Part shown: positions 1-10,321 of the stretch, piece after piece
Numbering within the stretch: the stretch's first letter is position 1
Layout of the letters: each line of letters begins with the position of its first letter
NCBI RefSeq assembly: GCF_051020985.1
Contig: NC_135010.1
Location: 4,400,001 to 4,464,000 of the forward strand
DNA: 64,000 bases
Direction: 5' to 3'
Source of the DNA: Nomia melanderi
Taxonomy: Eukaryota > Arthropoda > Insecta > Hymenoptera > Halictidae
Notes under the pieces: model-generated
What the model was told of the DNA's origin: nothing
Seen by the model: only the letters and a program-made list of their open reading frames with translations
Database searches by the model: none
Program-made: the position numbers and the translations under genes

Positions 1-796
1 TGAAAAAAGGAAAGCTTGAGTAAAATTTGAATCCATTTTAAAAAAATGGAATATTTTAGAAATTATTTATTAATATAAATGTATGAAATATTTTTAGAAG
101 TTCGTAATTCAATGTTAGTTAAAATTAAGGCCAATGTCAGTAAGTAAGGGTATGCTTGTTTTACAGTTGAAAATTATTGGTATGAATGTAGCTTCTACAA
201 TATTGTTATCTTGTTAATATCACTGTTTCCACGAATTCTATTTAGAAAATTAAAATAGTTAAAGTTGTTTATTAACAGCAATTGGATATTCCTTTTGTAT
301 TGTTATTTTTTATTATATTTAACATTTTATCTATGAACAAATGAAACAGGAGAAATATATGTCAGAATGTTATGTCATACAAACTCAGATTATAAAAAAC
401 TAAATAGAATAAATATAAAGCGGTTATTTGAATATATCTGAAATATATTAAAAGTTCGGAAGAAATTAAAACAAAATGCCAACATAAAAGAGACCTAAAC
501 TATTTTACACTGTACCCGAATATGTTAATAAATTTTATATTTACAGAATTGTAGCTTATTTCCACAAAACTTACCCCAATAATTACTTCAAATATAGAAT
601 CAAATACTATTGCATAGCATCAAACAAATATAATCAAAAATAACAAAATTGAATTCCAAATAATTAAATAAAACGGATGTCCATTCCTCGCAATAATCTA
701 AACAAAATCTGAAATACTTTCACTAATTAGCATTGCTTAAATAGTGTGCATTAATCGTATTAAAAATTATATAAGTATATCTTTTTATTTTTGCAG
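1..796. other. AT-rich intronic sequence upstream of the first visible AMD1 exon
   Basis: There is no recognisable coding exon here. The stretch ends in a pyrimidine-rich acceptor (TTTTTGCAG) at 796, so it is read as AMD1 intron. The N-terminal exons lie further left, outside the window. Confidence 0.6.
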
Positions 797-2447
797 TGAA
801 AGCAGCATGTTCCTCTCAAAGCGTAGGCTTATTTTGAAAACATGTGGTACAACTACACCCCTTCAGTGCTTGGAGCCACTTTTGGAGCTTGTAAAAGAAT
901 ATACTGGCTTTGAGGAAGTAGAAGTATATATCGTTTTTATTATTCTCTATTTAAATATTTTACATATTAAAAGGACACTTTCTTCATGATTTTATATATT
1001 ATAAATCTGACTTTATATTGTTTATTTTATTGCATCACATATGAAACATTTTATTTTGCATAGATTACATAACATTTTTGAAAAAGAATTTATTAATGAT
1101 TACTAGTAAATATTACCTACACCTATTACTATTCTGAATCCAATAAGGCATATAGATAGTTTGGTATTACAGTTTCACAATTTTTACTCACAGAAATTTT
1201 CATTAACTGCAAGCCAATTGAAGTCAAAAGTACTTAGCTATATAACTTGACCTAGTGCATGGATAAGTGATGTGTCTATATATAGGAAAGCTCTAGTATA
1301 CAGGATACATCTCTACCTCTTGGTTTATTGATCTCTCTTACCTATGATACTGTACATGGAATACATTTGTCTAAAATCACTTCTAATTGTTTCTTACCCC
1401 ACTCTATCTATTATAATGTATGTTTTACTCACTTTTATCAACATTTATGCATCATTAAATGAACAATATTGATTTAATCAACAGCATATGAAAAAAGAAA
1501 TAGAAAAACGAATTTAATTTCATAAAACGTTCCATTTGTTTTAGAATGTATTCTACTCACGGAAAAATTACAAGAAACCAGAGTTACAAATATCCCCCCA
1601 TCAAGCATTCGAAAAAGAAGTTGCTGTGCTTGATACGTTTTTCCCTGGTAATTATATTTTTATTTGTCTCCAAGTCTGCATGGTTCGAGATATACAATAC
1701 TGCAATATTGAACTTTTTGTACTTTTTCTCTTTCAGATGGAGAAGCTTATTGTTTGGGCTCTGTAGATTCAGATTGTTGGTATTTATATACCCTAAATAG
1801 GGAAAAACTTATAGACGAACCTGCAGAACCAGACCAAACTCTGGAAATCCTCATGACACATTTAGATCCAGAAGTAATGGCTATCTTTACTAGGGATGTG
1901 TGTTCCTCGGCAGACGAAGCGACTCAAAAATCAGGAATTGATAAACTTATTCCAAACATGATTATAGACGATTTCTTGTTTGAACCCTGCGGATATTCAA
2001 TGAACGGAATAAATAAAAGTGTAAGTGTGTCTGTATATATGTGTATATTCATATAATATATATATTAAATTTTATAGTTTAATAATTGTATAGCTTTATA
2101 GTTTTTCTATAACGTTAGACGTAATCAATTCGTATATTTTACAGGGAAATTATATGACTATCCACATTACTCCAGAGTCGGAATTCTCGTATGTATCATT
2201 TGAGAGTAACATTCCAGAAACGTCGTATGAGGAGATAATACGACGTGTGCTGAATACTTTTAAACCGAAAAAATTTGTTGTTACCATCTTCGCTAACAAA
2301 GAATCTGTAGCTGCTAGTTGTCCACGTGACCTGGAGCAAACCGACTATATGAAATGTTCTAGCGAATGGTTACGCACGGATGTTCAATATTGCCGTTTCA
2401 AGAATTATGATTTGACCTGTGCATTTTATTCAAGATTCCCAAGCTGA
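797..2447 (+). CDS. Amd1: S-adenosylmethionine decarboxylase proenzyme (AMD1), 3' exons; 5' end outside window
   Basis: Exons 797-923, 1545-1647, 1737-2020 and 2145-2447 join in phase with AG/GT borders. The enzyme decarboxylates AdoMet to supply aminopropyl groups for spermidine and spermine synthesis in the cytosol. It is made as a proenzyme that cleaves itself to form a pyruvoyl cofactor. Visible hallmarks are the cleavage motif SESSMF (cut between E and the following S), KTCGTTTPL with the catalytic Cys, SDCWYLYTL, PCGYSMNG and TIHITPE with the proton-donor His. The C-terminus RFPS ends at TGA 2445-2447, close to where animal AMD1 normally ends. The first coding exon(s), which would end just before SESSM, are not in 1-796 and must lie to the left. 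The same frame stays open after the stop (see the 2448-3377 entry). Identification is near certain. Confidence 0.96.
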
Positions 2448-3377
2448 GGGTTCATGGACGCTTCATTCGGTCCTAACCAATTAGGACCAAATGAAGCGCA
2501 TACCAACGCCCCTGTCCTTTCCCAGAGCTTTTCTTCTATTCCCGATTCCATAAATGAGACAAAGAAACAAAATGAATCTACAAAACGTACATTAAAATTT
2601 GATATTGCTTACAAAAAACGTGATCTTGTATCTACTCAGTATATAAAACATAATAATGAAACAAAATCTAATGAGTGCACTATACAGAATTCTATGATTA
2701 CCCGAGAAACAACTATGTCAAATATTGCAAAACCTATAAGACCACTTACATCCGCTCCTTACTGCATCAATCCTGATATATCCGTAAAGAATAAGTGCTT
2801 GAAAATAGACGGTAACGATTATCAATTTACACAAAACAACATGGATATTTATAAAGATAGTAATTCCCGCTCTATACGATCAGTGTCCTCGCCGCAATTA
2901 ACAACTAAACCCCTTACACGATCGAAAGTTTATAGAAAAGCATCGTTAAAGTCAATGAACTTATCTAATTCTACGTTAGACAACTCTGCATCGAATCATT
3001 GTAGAAGTATCGGCTTGGCATCGGATAATCGAATAATTAACACTTCTAACTGTTCTATCACCTTCACAGATAAAAAGGTACCTTTTTCATATCATTCTGC
3101 GACCACGCAAAGAAATGATTCAAACGATTCCCGGAACAAGTGGAATATGGGAGAAGTACATATTACTTGTAATCCACTGTCGACACCGTATCCATATTCC
3201 ACGCCTCACCGTAACATCATAAACGAAACTGTAACAGAGCCACTAGAGGAAGAACCAAAAAGTCGCAGCTGCGGAAGTTTTTTACCAATCTTATCGTTGA
3301 TACCACAAACAGTAATCAGTTTTCAGTATTTAAGCCCGAAAATGAAATTCTCTTGGTGGAGAAATAAAATCTCGTGA
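2448..3377 (+). CDS. In-frame 309-codon extension of AMD1 after UGA (candidate readthrough product)
   Basis: Directly after the AMD1 stop TGA (2445-2447) the same reading frame is open for 309 codons (GGG TTC ATG GAC...), to TGA 3375-3377. In DNA this AT-rich, such an open run is not expected by chance. The predicted peptide is hydrophilic and rich in Ser, Asn, Thr and Lys, probably disordered. It ends in a more hydrophobic, basic tail (LPILSLIP..., FSWWRNKIS). No known domain is recognised. An ATG at 2454 could also start it independently. No usable splice pair that removes the TGA was found. A hairpin at 2454-2501 supports readthrough. Vertebrate AMD1 is known to be read through (established); homology of the two tails is not claimed. 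Function is unknown. Confidence 0.6.
   Translation, partial: GFMDASFGPNQLGPNEAHTNAPVLSQSFSSIPDSINETKKQNESTKRTLKFDIAYKKRDLVSTQYIKHNNETKSNECTIQNSMITRETTMSNIAKPIRPLTSAPYCINPDISVKNKCLKIDGNDYQFTQNNMDIYKDSNSRSIRSVSSPQLTTKPLTRSKVYRKASLKSMNLSNSTLDNSASNHCRSIGLASDNRIINTSNCSITFTDKKVPFSYHSATTQRNDSNDSRNKWNMGEVHITCNPLSTPYPYSTPHRNIINETVTEPLEEEPKSRSCGSFLPILSLIPQTVISFQYLSPKMKFSWWRNKIS
2454..2501 (+). promoter_or_regulatory. RNA stem-loop 6 nt downstream of the AMD1 stop codon
   Basis: The left arm is 2454-2476 and the right arm 2481-2501, with a CCAA loop (2477-2480). GGTCCTAA pairs with TTAGGACC (8 bp). After one C/A mismatch, CGCTTCATT pairs with AATGAAGCG (9 bp). After a two-base GA bulge, ATG pairs with CAT (3 bp). 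That gives about 20 bp, starting 6 nt after the TGA. A short AGGG/CCCT pairing next to the stop could extend it. Structures at this spacing stimulate stop-codon readthrough in viruses and some insect genes (established). Its role here is inferred. Confidence 0.7.
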
Positions 3378-5760
3378 AGGTACGCTTAAATTGACCATTT
3401 AGCGCGTGTGTTGCTAGTGGTCTTGTAGCGCAAATTAAATGCTATTTGGTCAAGCTCTACGAAAACCTCTTACCTCGTAGTGAGTTCCCAATCTTCATCA
3501 ATTAGAGGTATCCTGATCATCGTTACACGTGTCTATCAATCAGTCTATGCCCTTTTAATACTACAAAGTAGGGTCGTACGGAAAGAACGCATGCAGTTAG
3601 ATCTTAAACGAAATATAAGTAGAATTCCTTCATTCTGTGGAAATGTTTTGCATAATGTGAAACGACTTTAAGTCCCTTGGAAATAATGTCTATATTGTAC
3701 ATTACAGTTCTCTGGGATCCTCTAGTCTATGAAGTGTTTTCCTAAACTTTCATAATTTATGAGTAGATTGAAGCAAGTACCTTTTGCTCCGTACAGAAGG
3801 GGTCTCTTACCATTTTGTCTACTTATAGCAATATTCTTAGAGATTCATTATGATAAAAATCAAAATTAAAATTACAGTATGGATCCAATGAGTTATACCA
3901 ATCATAATGTAATTCTTTTAAATTTATGTTTCTATTGTAAATTACTTTTTCCTAAGAGAAAGTGTGCCTATTTTCAAATATATTTGGCCATAAATTAAAT
4001 AGTTAGGAATTATTTAAACATGATTTCCTTGTTGTAATCTCTTATTAAACGGTTCCTCTTTTTCTAATTTAATGTACTTAAAAAAAAGAAACTTACTGAT
4101 CCATACTATCAGATGATACTAGAATTTTTTAAATGTACATCAAAATATGATTAAAATATTCCATGTGAATAACTACTCTATGTGATATTATTAAAAATAT
4201 GGAGAAGAATACACCAGTTGGTGTTGTACAATGTTAAGAATTTAGATTAATTCTTCATGAATCTTTTGTCGAATTCCTTATTAAATTAATTTCAATTCAT
4301 TTTATGAAATGGATGATGCATTAAAGTAGTTAAGGCACTATGATTAATTAAATCATTCCTATATGCGTGCGTGTAAAGTATACGTGCGAGCGTTGTGTAC
4401 ATGACAAGTCATATTTCCTCTACAACTTTTATTTCTCTATGAGAAATAATATTGTTTAATATAATTTATGTTTACAAGGAATTTATATTACAGAAACTTG
4501 AAAGAATTTATTTTTTATTACGCTTATTTTCTTGGATTTTCAAACATTTTTAGAAGCATTGAATTTTTTTTGTTATCACTTCACATTCTTGTTTATTTCC
4601 ACTTTGATGCTCTCTGTGTAAAAATCTCGTTATAAACTTATATTTGATTCCGTTTGGCGATTACAAGTGCTCATTTTATATTTACCGAGTAATAAATGTT
4701 TTTTATAAATATTTGTATTTCATTGTGTTTCATTTCACAATATTTCCAAAAATTTATTATTTCGTAAATACAATAAATAACATTTTATATGTGAAAATGC
4801 GTAAATCGCAAGAATACTTCTTTTTTTAATAAAAAGGGAAAGAGAAAAGAAAGAAAGAAAGAAAGAAGGAAAGAAAGGAAGAAAGAAAGAAAGAAAGGGA
4901 GAGACAATAAGAAACGTAATTTATCTACAAATTTTGTTTCTTATATGTATTATAATTGTAATGATGGTGTTAAAAATTTAACATCGTTTGAAGACAAATA
5001 CAGCAGTGCTCTATTAATCATTAATAACAACGTGAAGTTTGTACTGTGATTTTTTCTTGTCGTAAGCAAAGTTTCATTTAAAATTGCTAGTTTGTAAACT
5101 ATTATTTTATTTAATAATAGTGGCAAATCTGCACTTTTAACAGTACTAAACAGATAATAACATAAATAATTAAAACGTAATGCGGTAGGTAATGTACATC
5201 ATAGTCCCATTAAGTGCTTTCCAAAATATATTATCCTTTGGTGTAGATTATTGTTGCATGTAAAGTAACTTGATTTCTGTATTATACTCATCAAATAAAG
5301 ATTATATTTAGTCAATTAATACTGTGTAGAGTTTACTTATTATGTTTAAAATGTTATATTTCTATAAAACATGCTTAAAATTTCATAGACAATTTTAAAT
5401 GGAGAGTACACCAATTTTTAACTGTACTATTATTTCAGAAAATTCATTACCGAATATAAACAAATATGAAAATATAATTTTTGCTATTATTTTTACAAAA
5501 ATATGTAACGATCTGCATAATTTATTAAATTATATCGTCAGCTTTAGTATATTCTTGTTTATTAAAATGAATTATACTAAACATTGCATTGAATCTTGAT
5601 CGTAATCCGTGTTGTATACTTTTATGAGTTTTTTCTTGATGTTCTTTCTGCACTTCATGAGTTTCCGTATCAAATTTATTTTGAATTTTATTTAATGCTA
5701 ATAAAAAAGTAACATATGGATTAGAATTAGATAATAAAGTAAAAATATTAAACTTTTATT
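3378..5760. other. AMD1 3' UTR and intergenic spacer (convergent with the TMIE-like gene)
   Basis: No supported gene was found. AATAAA-type signals occur (for example near 5294), and a GAAA-rich simple repeat lies at about 4837-4905. A short ORF at 3480-3671 opens at GTG rather than ATG and resembles nothing known. Confidence 0.5.
4837..4905 (+). repeat. (GAAA)n/(GAAGGAAA) purine-rich microsatellite
   Basis: Nearly pure purine tract of GAAA units with occasional GGAA interruptions, seen directly in the sequence. Confidence 0.9.
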
Positions 5761-6129
5761 TTAAATAGTTTCTTTACCTTTCTTCAAATCCATTTCATCC
5801 ATTTCTATATTACTGATTTTAGATAATTCATGTCTGAAACTTTTTGTGATTTTTTTTCGAATATAATCAGCTTCTATTTCTTGCTTGGTCCGTGGTACTC
5901 TGAAGCGAATGCAACAACAGAGAGCAATTAACACGCTAAGTAAAACAGAAAGAATAATACCAGCAAGTTGCCAAACACGAAATCCCGGTAGCGCTTCATC
6001 TTCTAACCACTGTTCAACACCACCTTCAACACAATCTCCTGGACGTATAGCTATTTCATTAGGTGAACACGGTGAAAAAGATGACGAAGGCAAAAGTGAT
6101 GCGATAGTTGACTCATCCATTTCTTTCAT
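5761..6129 (-). CDS. Tmie: TMIE-like transmembrane protein (mechanotransduction channel subunit homologue)
   Basis: A 122-residue protein starting at ATG 6129-6127 and stopping at 5763-5761. It has a short acidic N-terminal region, then the transmembrane segment WQLAGIILSVLLSVLIALCC. Next comes the family signature RVPRTKQEIEADYIRKK, closely matching the RVPRTRKEIEARY motif of vertebrate TMIE, and a Lys/Glu-rich tail. TMIE is an essential partner of the TMC/LHFPL5 mechanotransduction complex of vertebrate hair cells; an insect role in chordotonal neurons is inferred. The frame is also open upstream to 6207. However, an acceptor-like TTTTCAG at about 6143 suggests that the upstream part is intron and that ATG 6129 starts the protein in this exon. 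No signal peptide is seen, unlike the mammalian protein. Confidence 0.85.
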   Translation of the reverse strand: MKEMDESTIASLLPSSSFSPCSPNEIAIRPGDCVEGGVEQWLEDEALPGFRVWQLAGIILSVLLSVLIALCCCIRFRVPRTKQEIEADYIRKKITKSFRHELSKISNIEMDEMDLKKGKETI

Positions 6130-7655
6130 AATGTGACAACTCTGAAAATCCTTTGTTATTTTATTAAATTTATAAAACGAATCTTTTATACGTGTAATCT
6201 TACTCAAGAAGTATTACTCGTGTTTTCCATAATACTAATAATTATTTACATAAATATTTTTTTTTTAATCCGTATAAAAGTACGATTTTAGGAAATCGAA
6301 ACTATATACAATAATGTACGTTCTTTGTATCTAAAATAAAAGTAACTGATAATACATGTCATTTAAAATTTGGTACACGATAAGTTCAAATTAATTGCAA
6401 AGTAAATATAAATATTGCAAAGTAAATATAAATATTTTGAAAATTAATCTAAATATTTTATACATTTTTCAATACTTACATATCATCAAAAATATAATGA
6501 AATATTCACTACCGTTGAAGACTCCAATTTCTTTCACTTAATATAAAAACTGATTACATCAAAGGTTTAGAAATTTTGATACATTCTGGTTGAGAGAATG
6601 CTTGTAACTGAAACCCTAACAGGCACACTATGTGGCTCTATATCTTTTGTGCCTGTGCTAAATAAAAGGGTGTGGTTATTAATGAATACTTGTGTCTGGC
6701 ACTCCCTAGTTTACACCTCAATCTGATTTTCCAACCCTTGTAACCATTTACTAATTACAAATCAATAATGCAAAACCCCACTGTTTCTAAATCAATTTTA
6801 GCCATTAATACAAACGAAGGTTATATAATTATAGTGTCTATTATATAGAAGTAATACTTTTATTATCTTACAATAATTATACGTTAATAAGAGAGTATAG
6901 ACAATAAAAATAATTTATCAAAATTCACAATGCTGTGTTAAACACATAACTGATACATTAATTATATTAATTCGTAAATCCCACGTATTACTGCGTATTT
7001 TGAGTGTTTGTCACTATACGTGGATTTCAGTAAAAAATAATGCTTCGAATAAAATTAGTCAATATAATTGTATTAAATGAAATAGAATGTGAAATCGTAC
7101 ATACTTTGATGGTAATGATCACTATTAAGTTGATTAACATAATTGTTCACATACGGACATAACGAAACAGAAAATACTTAACATCATTTAAAGACTATGA
7201 ATTCCCTGATTTCTTTGTAGACTCTATGCATTCTTGCAGCATTACTTTAAGAACTTTAATATAAAATAACTTTTGAATCATGCATTGCCTTGCTGCATAC
7301 ATAACATATCTTAGATATGTCTACAGCAGTGTAGACTTTTTTCTAAAGAACATTGTACTGTTCGAAGTTAATGGTGTGGTAAAACTTGAAGATAGGAAGC
7401 TCTTGACTCATTAATCTTATGAGTTAGAATCCTCCATTACAAAGAATATTTTTTGCCAGAAAATCAAAGAATTTCTAGCAAATCTATAAGATAAATGAAG
7501 ATTTTGTCATTTATCCTTTATCAAAACAATGTTATGAATGGAATATGTTTAAGTTCATTCCTTCCTGATAAATGTTCGACCCCTGTAAAATATAATGCAA
7601 CTATTTGTATAATACTGACAAATATATATTACATAGATAATGATATGAAATCAAC
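6130..7655. other. Spacer between the TMIE-like gene and ARPC2
   Basis: AT-rich with no supported gene. It holds a 20-bp direct tandem duplication (ATTGCAAAGTAAATATAAAT twice, about 6395-6434). It presumably contains the TMIE 5' exon/promoter and the ARPC2 3' UTR. Confidence 0.5.
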
Positions 7656-9663
7656 TTACGTAATTGTTTTCTTTTCAGTATTCTTAGACTGCGATCTTGC
7701 CCGATTTAATACCTTCAAGAAGTCTGTCGTTTTGGTACGCATTCTTGAGTGAATGTAAACTTTACTGCACTTAATGTGATAGTGCAAATAATTTCTGAAC
7801 ATGTGTATTAAATCAATGGTATTATCACGAGCCTCTTTATTTGTGTGTCGTGGAAATAATACTTAAAAAAAAAAACAAATATGTAATTATTATATACCCT
7901 CTTTCATATTTTTATTTATTTTTATATTTGAAAATAATAATTAATACTTACTAAATGTAATGTATCCGATACAATCTCCAACAGCAGCTTCAGAGTCTTG
8001 TAATTCTAATGGAGGTTCACGATGATTAAATAAGACTTGCGGAGCTGTGTGACTTGCACGCCTGCCTTCTTTTAATTCTTGTAAAAATAATTTTCCAATA
8101 ACCATGTCATCTTCATCTTTAAATATTGTACTAAATACCACTGTTACTCTATCACTTTTGGCTTCAACATACCTTAATATAAAATTCATTTGATAATAGA
8201 TATTACATTTTTGCTATATAGAAACCAAAATTTGTACATACATTGTTTCTTCATCTCTATATTGGATAACTGCCCTTTTTTGCAATTCTGTACCTGGGGA
8301 ATTATAGTACTCTTCTTGAAAATCAAAATATTTTTCAAATACACTAGCAAAACAATGTCTTTTTAAAAGGGCAATTTTTTTAACTAATGATTCCCAGTCT
8401 TCTGGCAAATTTGCCAAATCTATCAACACAGAAACATTGTAGCCTAGAAATATTAATAATTTCATTAAGTACTGTAATCATATAATTTTCATACACATAA
8501 CTATACATTAAACAAATTTCTGTGAAGTTTTTTACCATTTTCAGGAGCTATAAGATAAGGTTCGTATTCACGTACAAGTAATTCGTCAGCCCCATGCTCT
8601 TGTAATTGCTTATAAAATTTAAGTAAAATACTTATCTACAATGAAAAATGTAAATTACTAATAAATAAGATATATAATAAAGTATAATTACAAAGAAAAT
8701 AGTTAATTATTCTTAATAAGAATTAATTAAATTATATGGAGATGAAAAATAAAAACAAAAATAAAATGTCATTAATATGTTATTTAAAGGATAATTAAAA
8801 TGTACATATTGTTATTAGAAATTCTTTATCAAACATAAAATGTCGAAATATATCTTTGCACACTTACTCTAATTTTTGACTTGTCACCACTTAAGTTAGA
8901 AATATGAAACAATACACCATCAAAATCTGCTATAACAACATCTGTAGATTCTGGTTTATGACTATAAAAAGATATTACTTTATTATATTAAATAGTCAAA
9001 TTAACAATGGAAAAGTAAAATTATAAATTAAATGAATGCTGTATTTACACACAAACTAATACAAGTTCATAGAATTTATGCAACATTATAAAATTTAACC
9101 CTTATGCACTGCTTAGGTTGATTTGGCTTAAAAATAAACCTTTGTTTTTAATTATATTTTTTATTACAGAAATGTATAAATTAATTTAGTACCACCAATT
9201 CATACATATGTTTATAGATAAATCTTTTTTCTTAATTGGATGTCAATTTTAAACAATTTTAATTCATAAAACATTGATGTAACTATTATTTGAATGGTGC
9301 ATTAGGGTTAAGGATGTACACAATAAAAACTAATAGAACATATAGCATTTTAGATAAAAAGAAAAGTTACATATGATATAAATACATAATATTTACTTTA
9401 AAAATCATTTAGTATTATAAAGAAAGAAAATTGTAATACATGTGAACGTATAAAATAAAAAAGCTTTTTATACTATGTTGTAAGAAACATTCATAATATT
9501 TGAAATGGGTACCGCCCCTGCTTATAATCTTCGCCGATATCACAGAACACGCAAACATTTGCTTTAAAAAAGAAAAATACTTCACTTACCCTGACAAGGC
9601 ATTTTTTATTTTGTTAGTTAATGTCTCTTCTAGTATCCTGTTATATATCTCTAACAAAATCAT
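7656..9663 (-). CDS. Arpc2: Actin-related protein 2/3 complex subunit 2 (p34-Arc)
   Basis: Six exons on the minus strand join in phase: 9663-9590, 8961-8868, 8635-8536, 8443-8242, 8172-7952 and 7861-7656, giving 298 residues (human about 300). The protein starts MILLEIYNRILEE. It contains VVIADFDGVLFHIS, ELLVREYEPYLIAPENGYNV, LKRHCFASVFEKYFDFQEE, RVTVVFSTIFKDEDD, EGRRASHTAPQVLF and DFLKVLNRARSQ, all family blocks. ARPC2 forms the core of the Arp2/3 complex with ARPC4 and contacts the mother filament during branched actin nucleation. The predicted end KKTIT is a few residues short of the vertebrate tail. Its TAA lies inside a consensus donor (AC|GTAAGT), so a further 3' exon is possible. It diverges from the RNF212-like gene across a gap of about 660 bp. 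Confidence 0.97.
9095..9311. mobile_element. TTAA-flanked MITE, piggyBac-like (family A), in ARPC2 intron 1
   Basis: It starts TTAACCCTTATGCACTGC and ends with the reverse complement of TTAACCCTAATGCACCAT, so the terminal inverted repeats agree over TTAACCC-x-ATGCAC. The unit is about 217 bp, has no ORF, and TTAA lies at both edges. TTAA targets and CCC ends are typical of piggyBac-type elements (established). Confidence 0.7.
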
Positions 9664-10321
9664 TCTTACGCCTTATATTAATTATATTACAGTGCAGTAA
9701 TTATTAATTATCTATTGACAAATTTAACCATATACACGATTCTGACTAATTTCTAATCTTTTATACTGCACCCAATAATCGCTGATTCAACACAGCCAGG
9801 TCACTCACCGTCTGCAACATTACACCACTACCACAGAGGACTCTGTGATCAGAGTTTATTATATACCACTTTTTATTGATCATATTTGTATTTTTACATT
9901 TATTTAACTGTACTTTTACATTGATAATTCGTTATTTAAAGTAACTATTATTTAATTTTCTGTATATACTGCAATTAGAGCATATTATATTCTACTACCT
10001 TTCTTTCAAAACTAGGTCTAAGTAAATTACTAGAATTATAAGAATATATGAAGTTATTATTGTTATTATATAAATTACGTATACATAAACTAAAATAAGT
10101 TTAGATTAAAATAACGCAGAAACTTTTCATCATTAGGATGTAGATTGATTGTTATTGCTTTTGTAAATTTAACGACTCCTTATTGTCATATTTTTATCCC
10201 CATAGAACAGAGGTGTTGAACTGCTAGTGACATACTCCCCTCATACTAGTGACTCACGATCAGCATTCTTCCACTACGTCAACAATTCGAATTTAACCAT
10301 TTTCTTCGATACAGAACAAAC
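9664..10321. promoter_or_regulatory. Divergent intergenic region between ARPC2 (-) and the RNF212-like gene (+)
   Basis: A 658-bp gap between the two start codons, so it is likely a shared or back-to-back promoter. No TATA box was assigned. The right end contains a repeat fragment starting CAGAGGTGTTGAAC (about 10208) that resembles a second copy near 11821. Confidence 0.5.
10208..10290. repeat. Dispersed repeat fragment, copy 1 (possibly hAT-like)
   Basis: It shares CAG-AG-TGT...ACTCCCCTCA..CTAGT..., then CATTCTTCCACTAC, with the segment at 11821-11892 (CAGAGATGTCAAACTTACTC...). The CAGRGRTGTC-like end recalls hAT-derived repeats, but no full element or target duplication was delimited. Confidence 0.4.

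Noticed and set aside
2418..2484. A cryptic intron removing the AMD1 UGA (donor GTGCAT, acceptor TTAG)
   Set aside because: It joins out of phase and creates an immediate stop, so it does not explain the open downstream frame.
3480..3671. 63-codon ORF downstream of the AMD1 extension
   Set aside because: It opens at GTG, matches nothing and lies in the probable 3' UTR.
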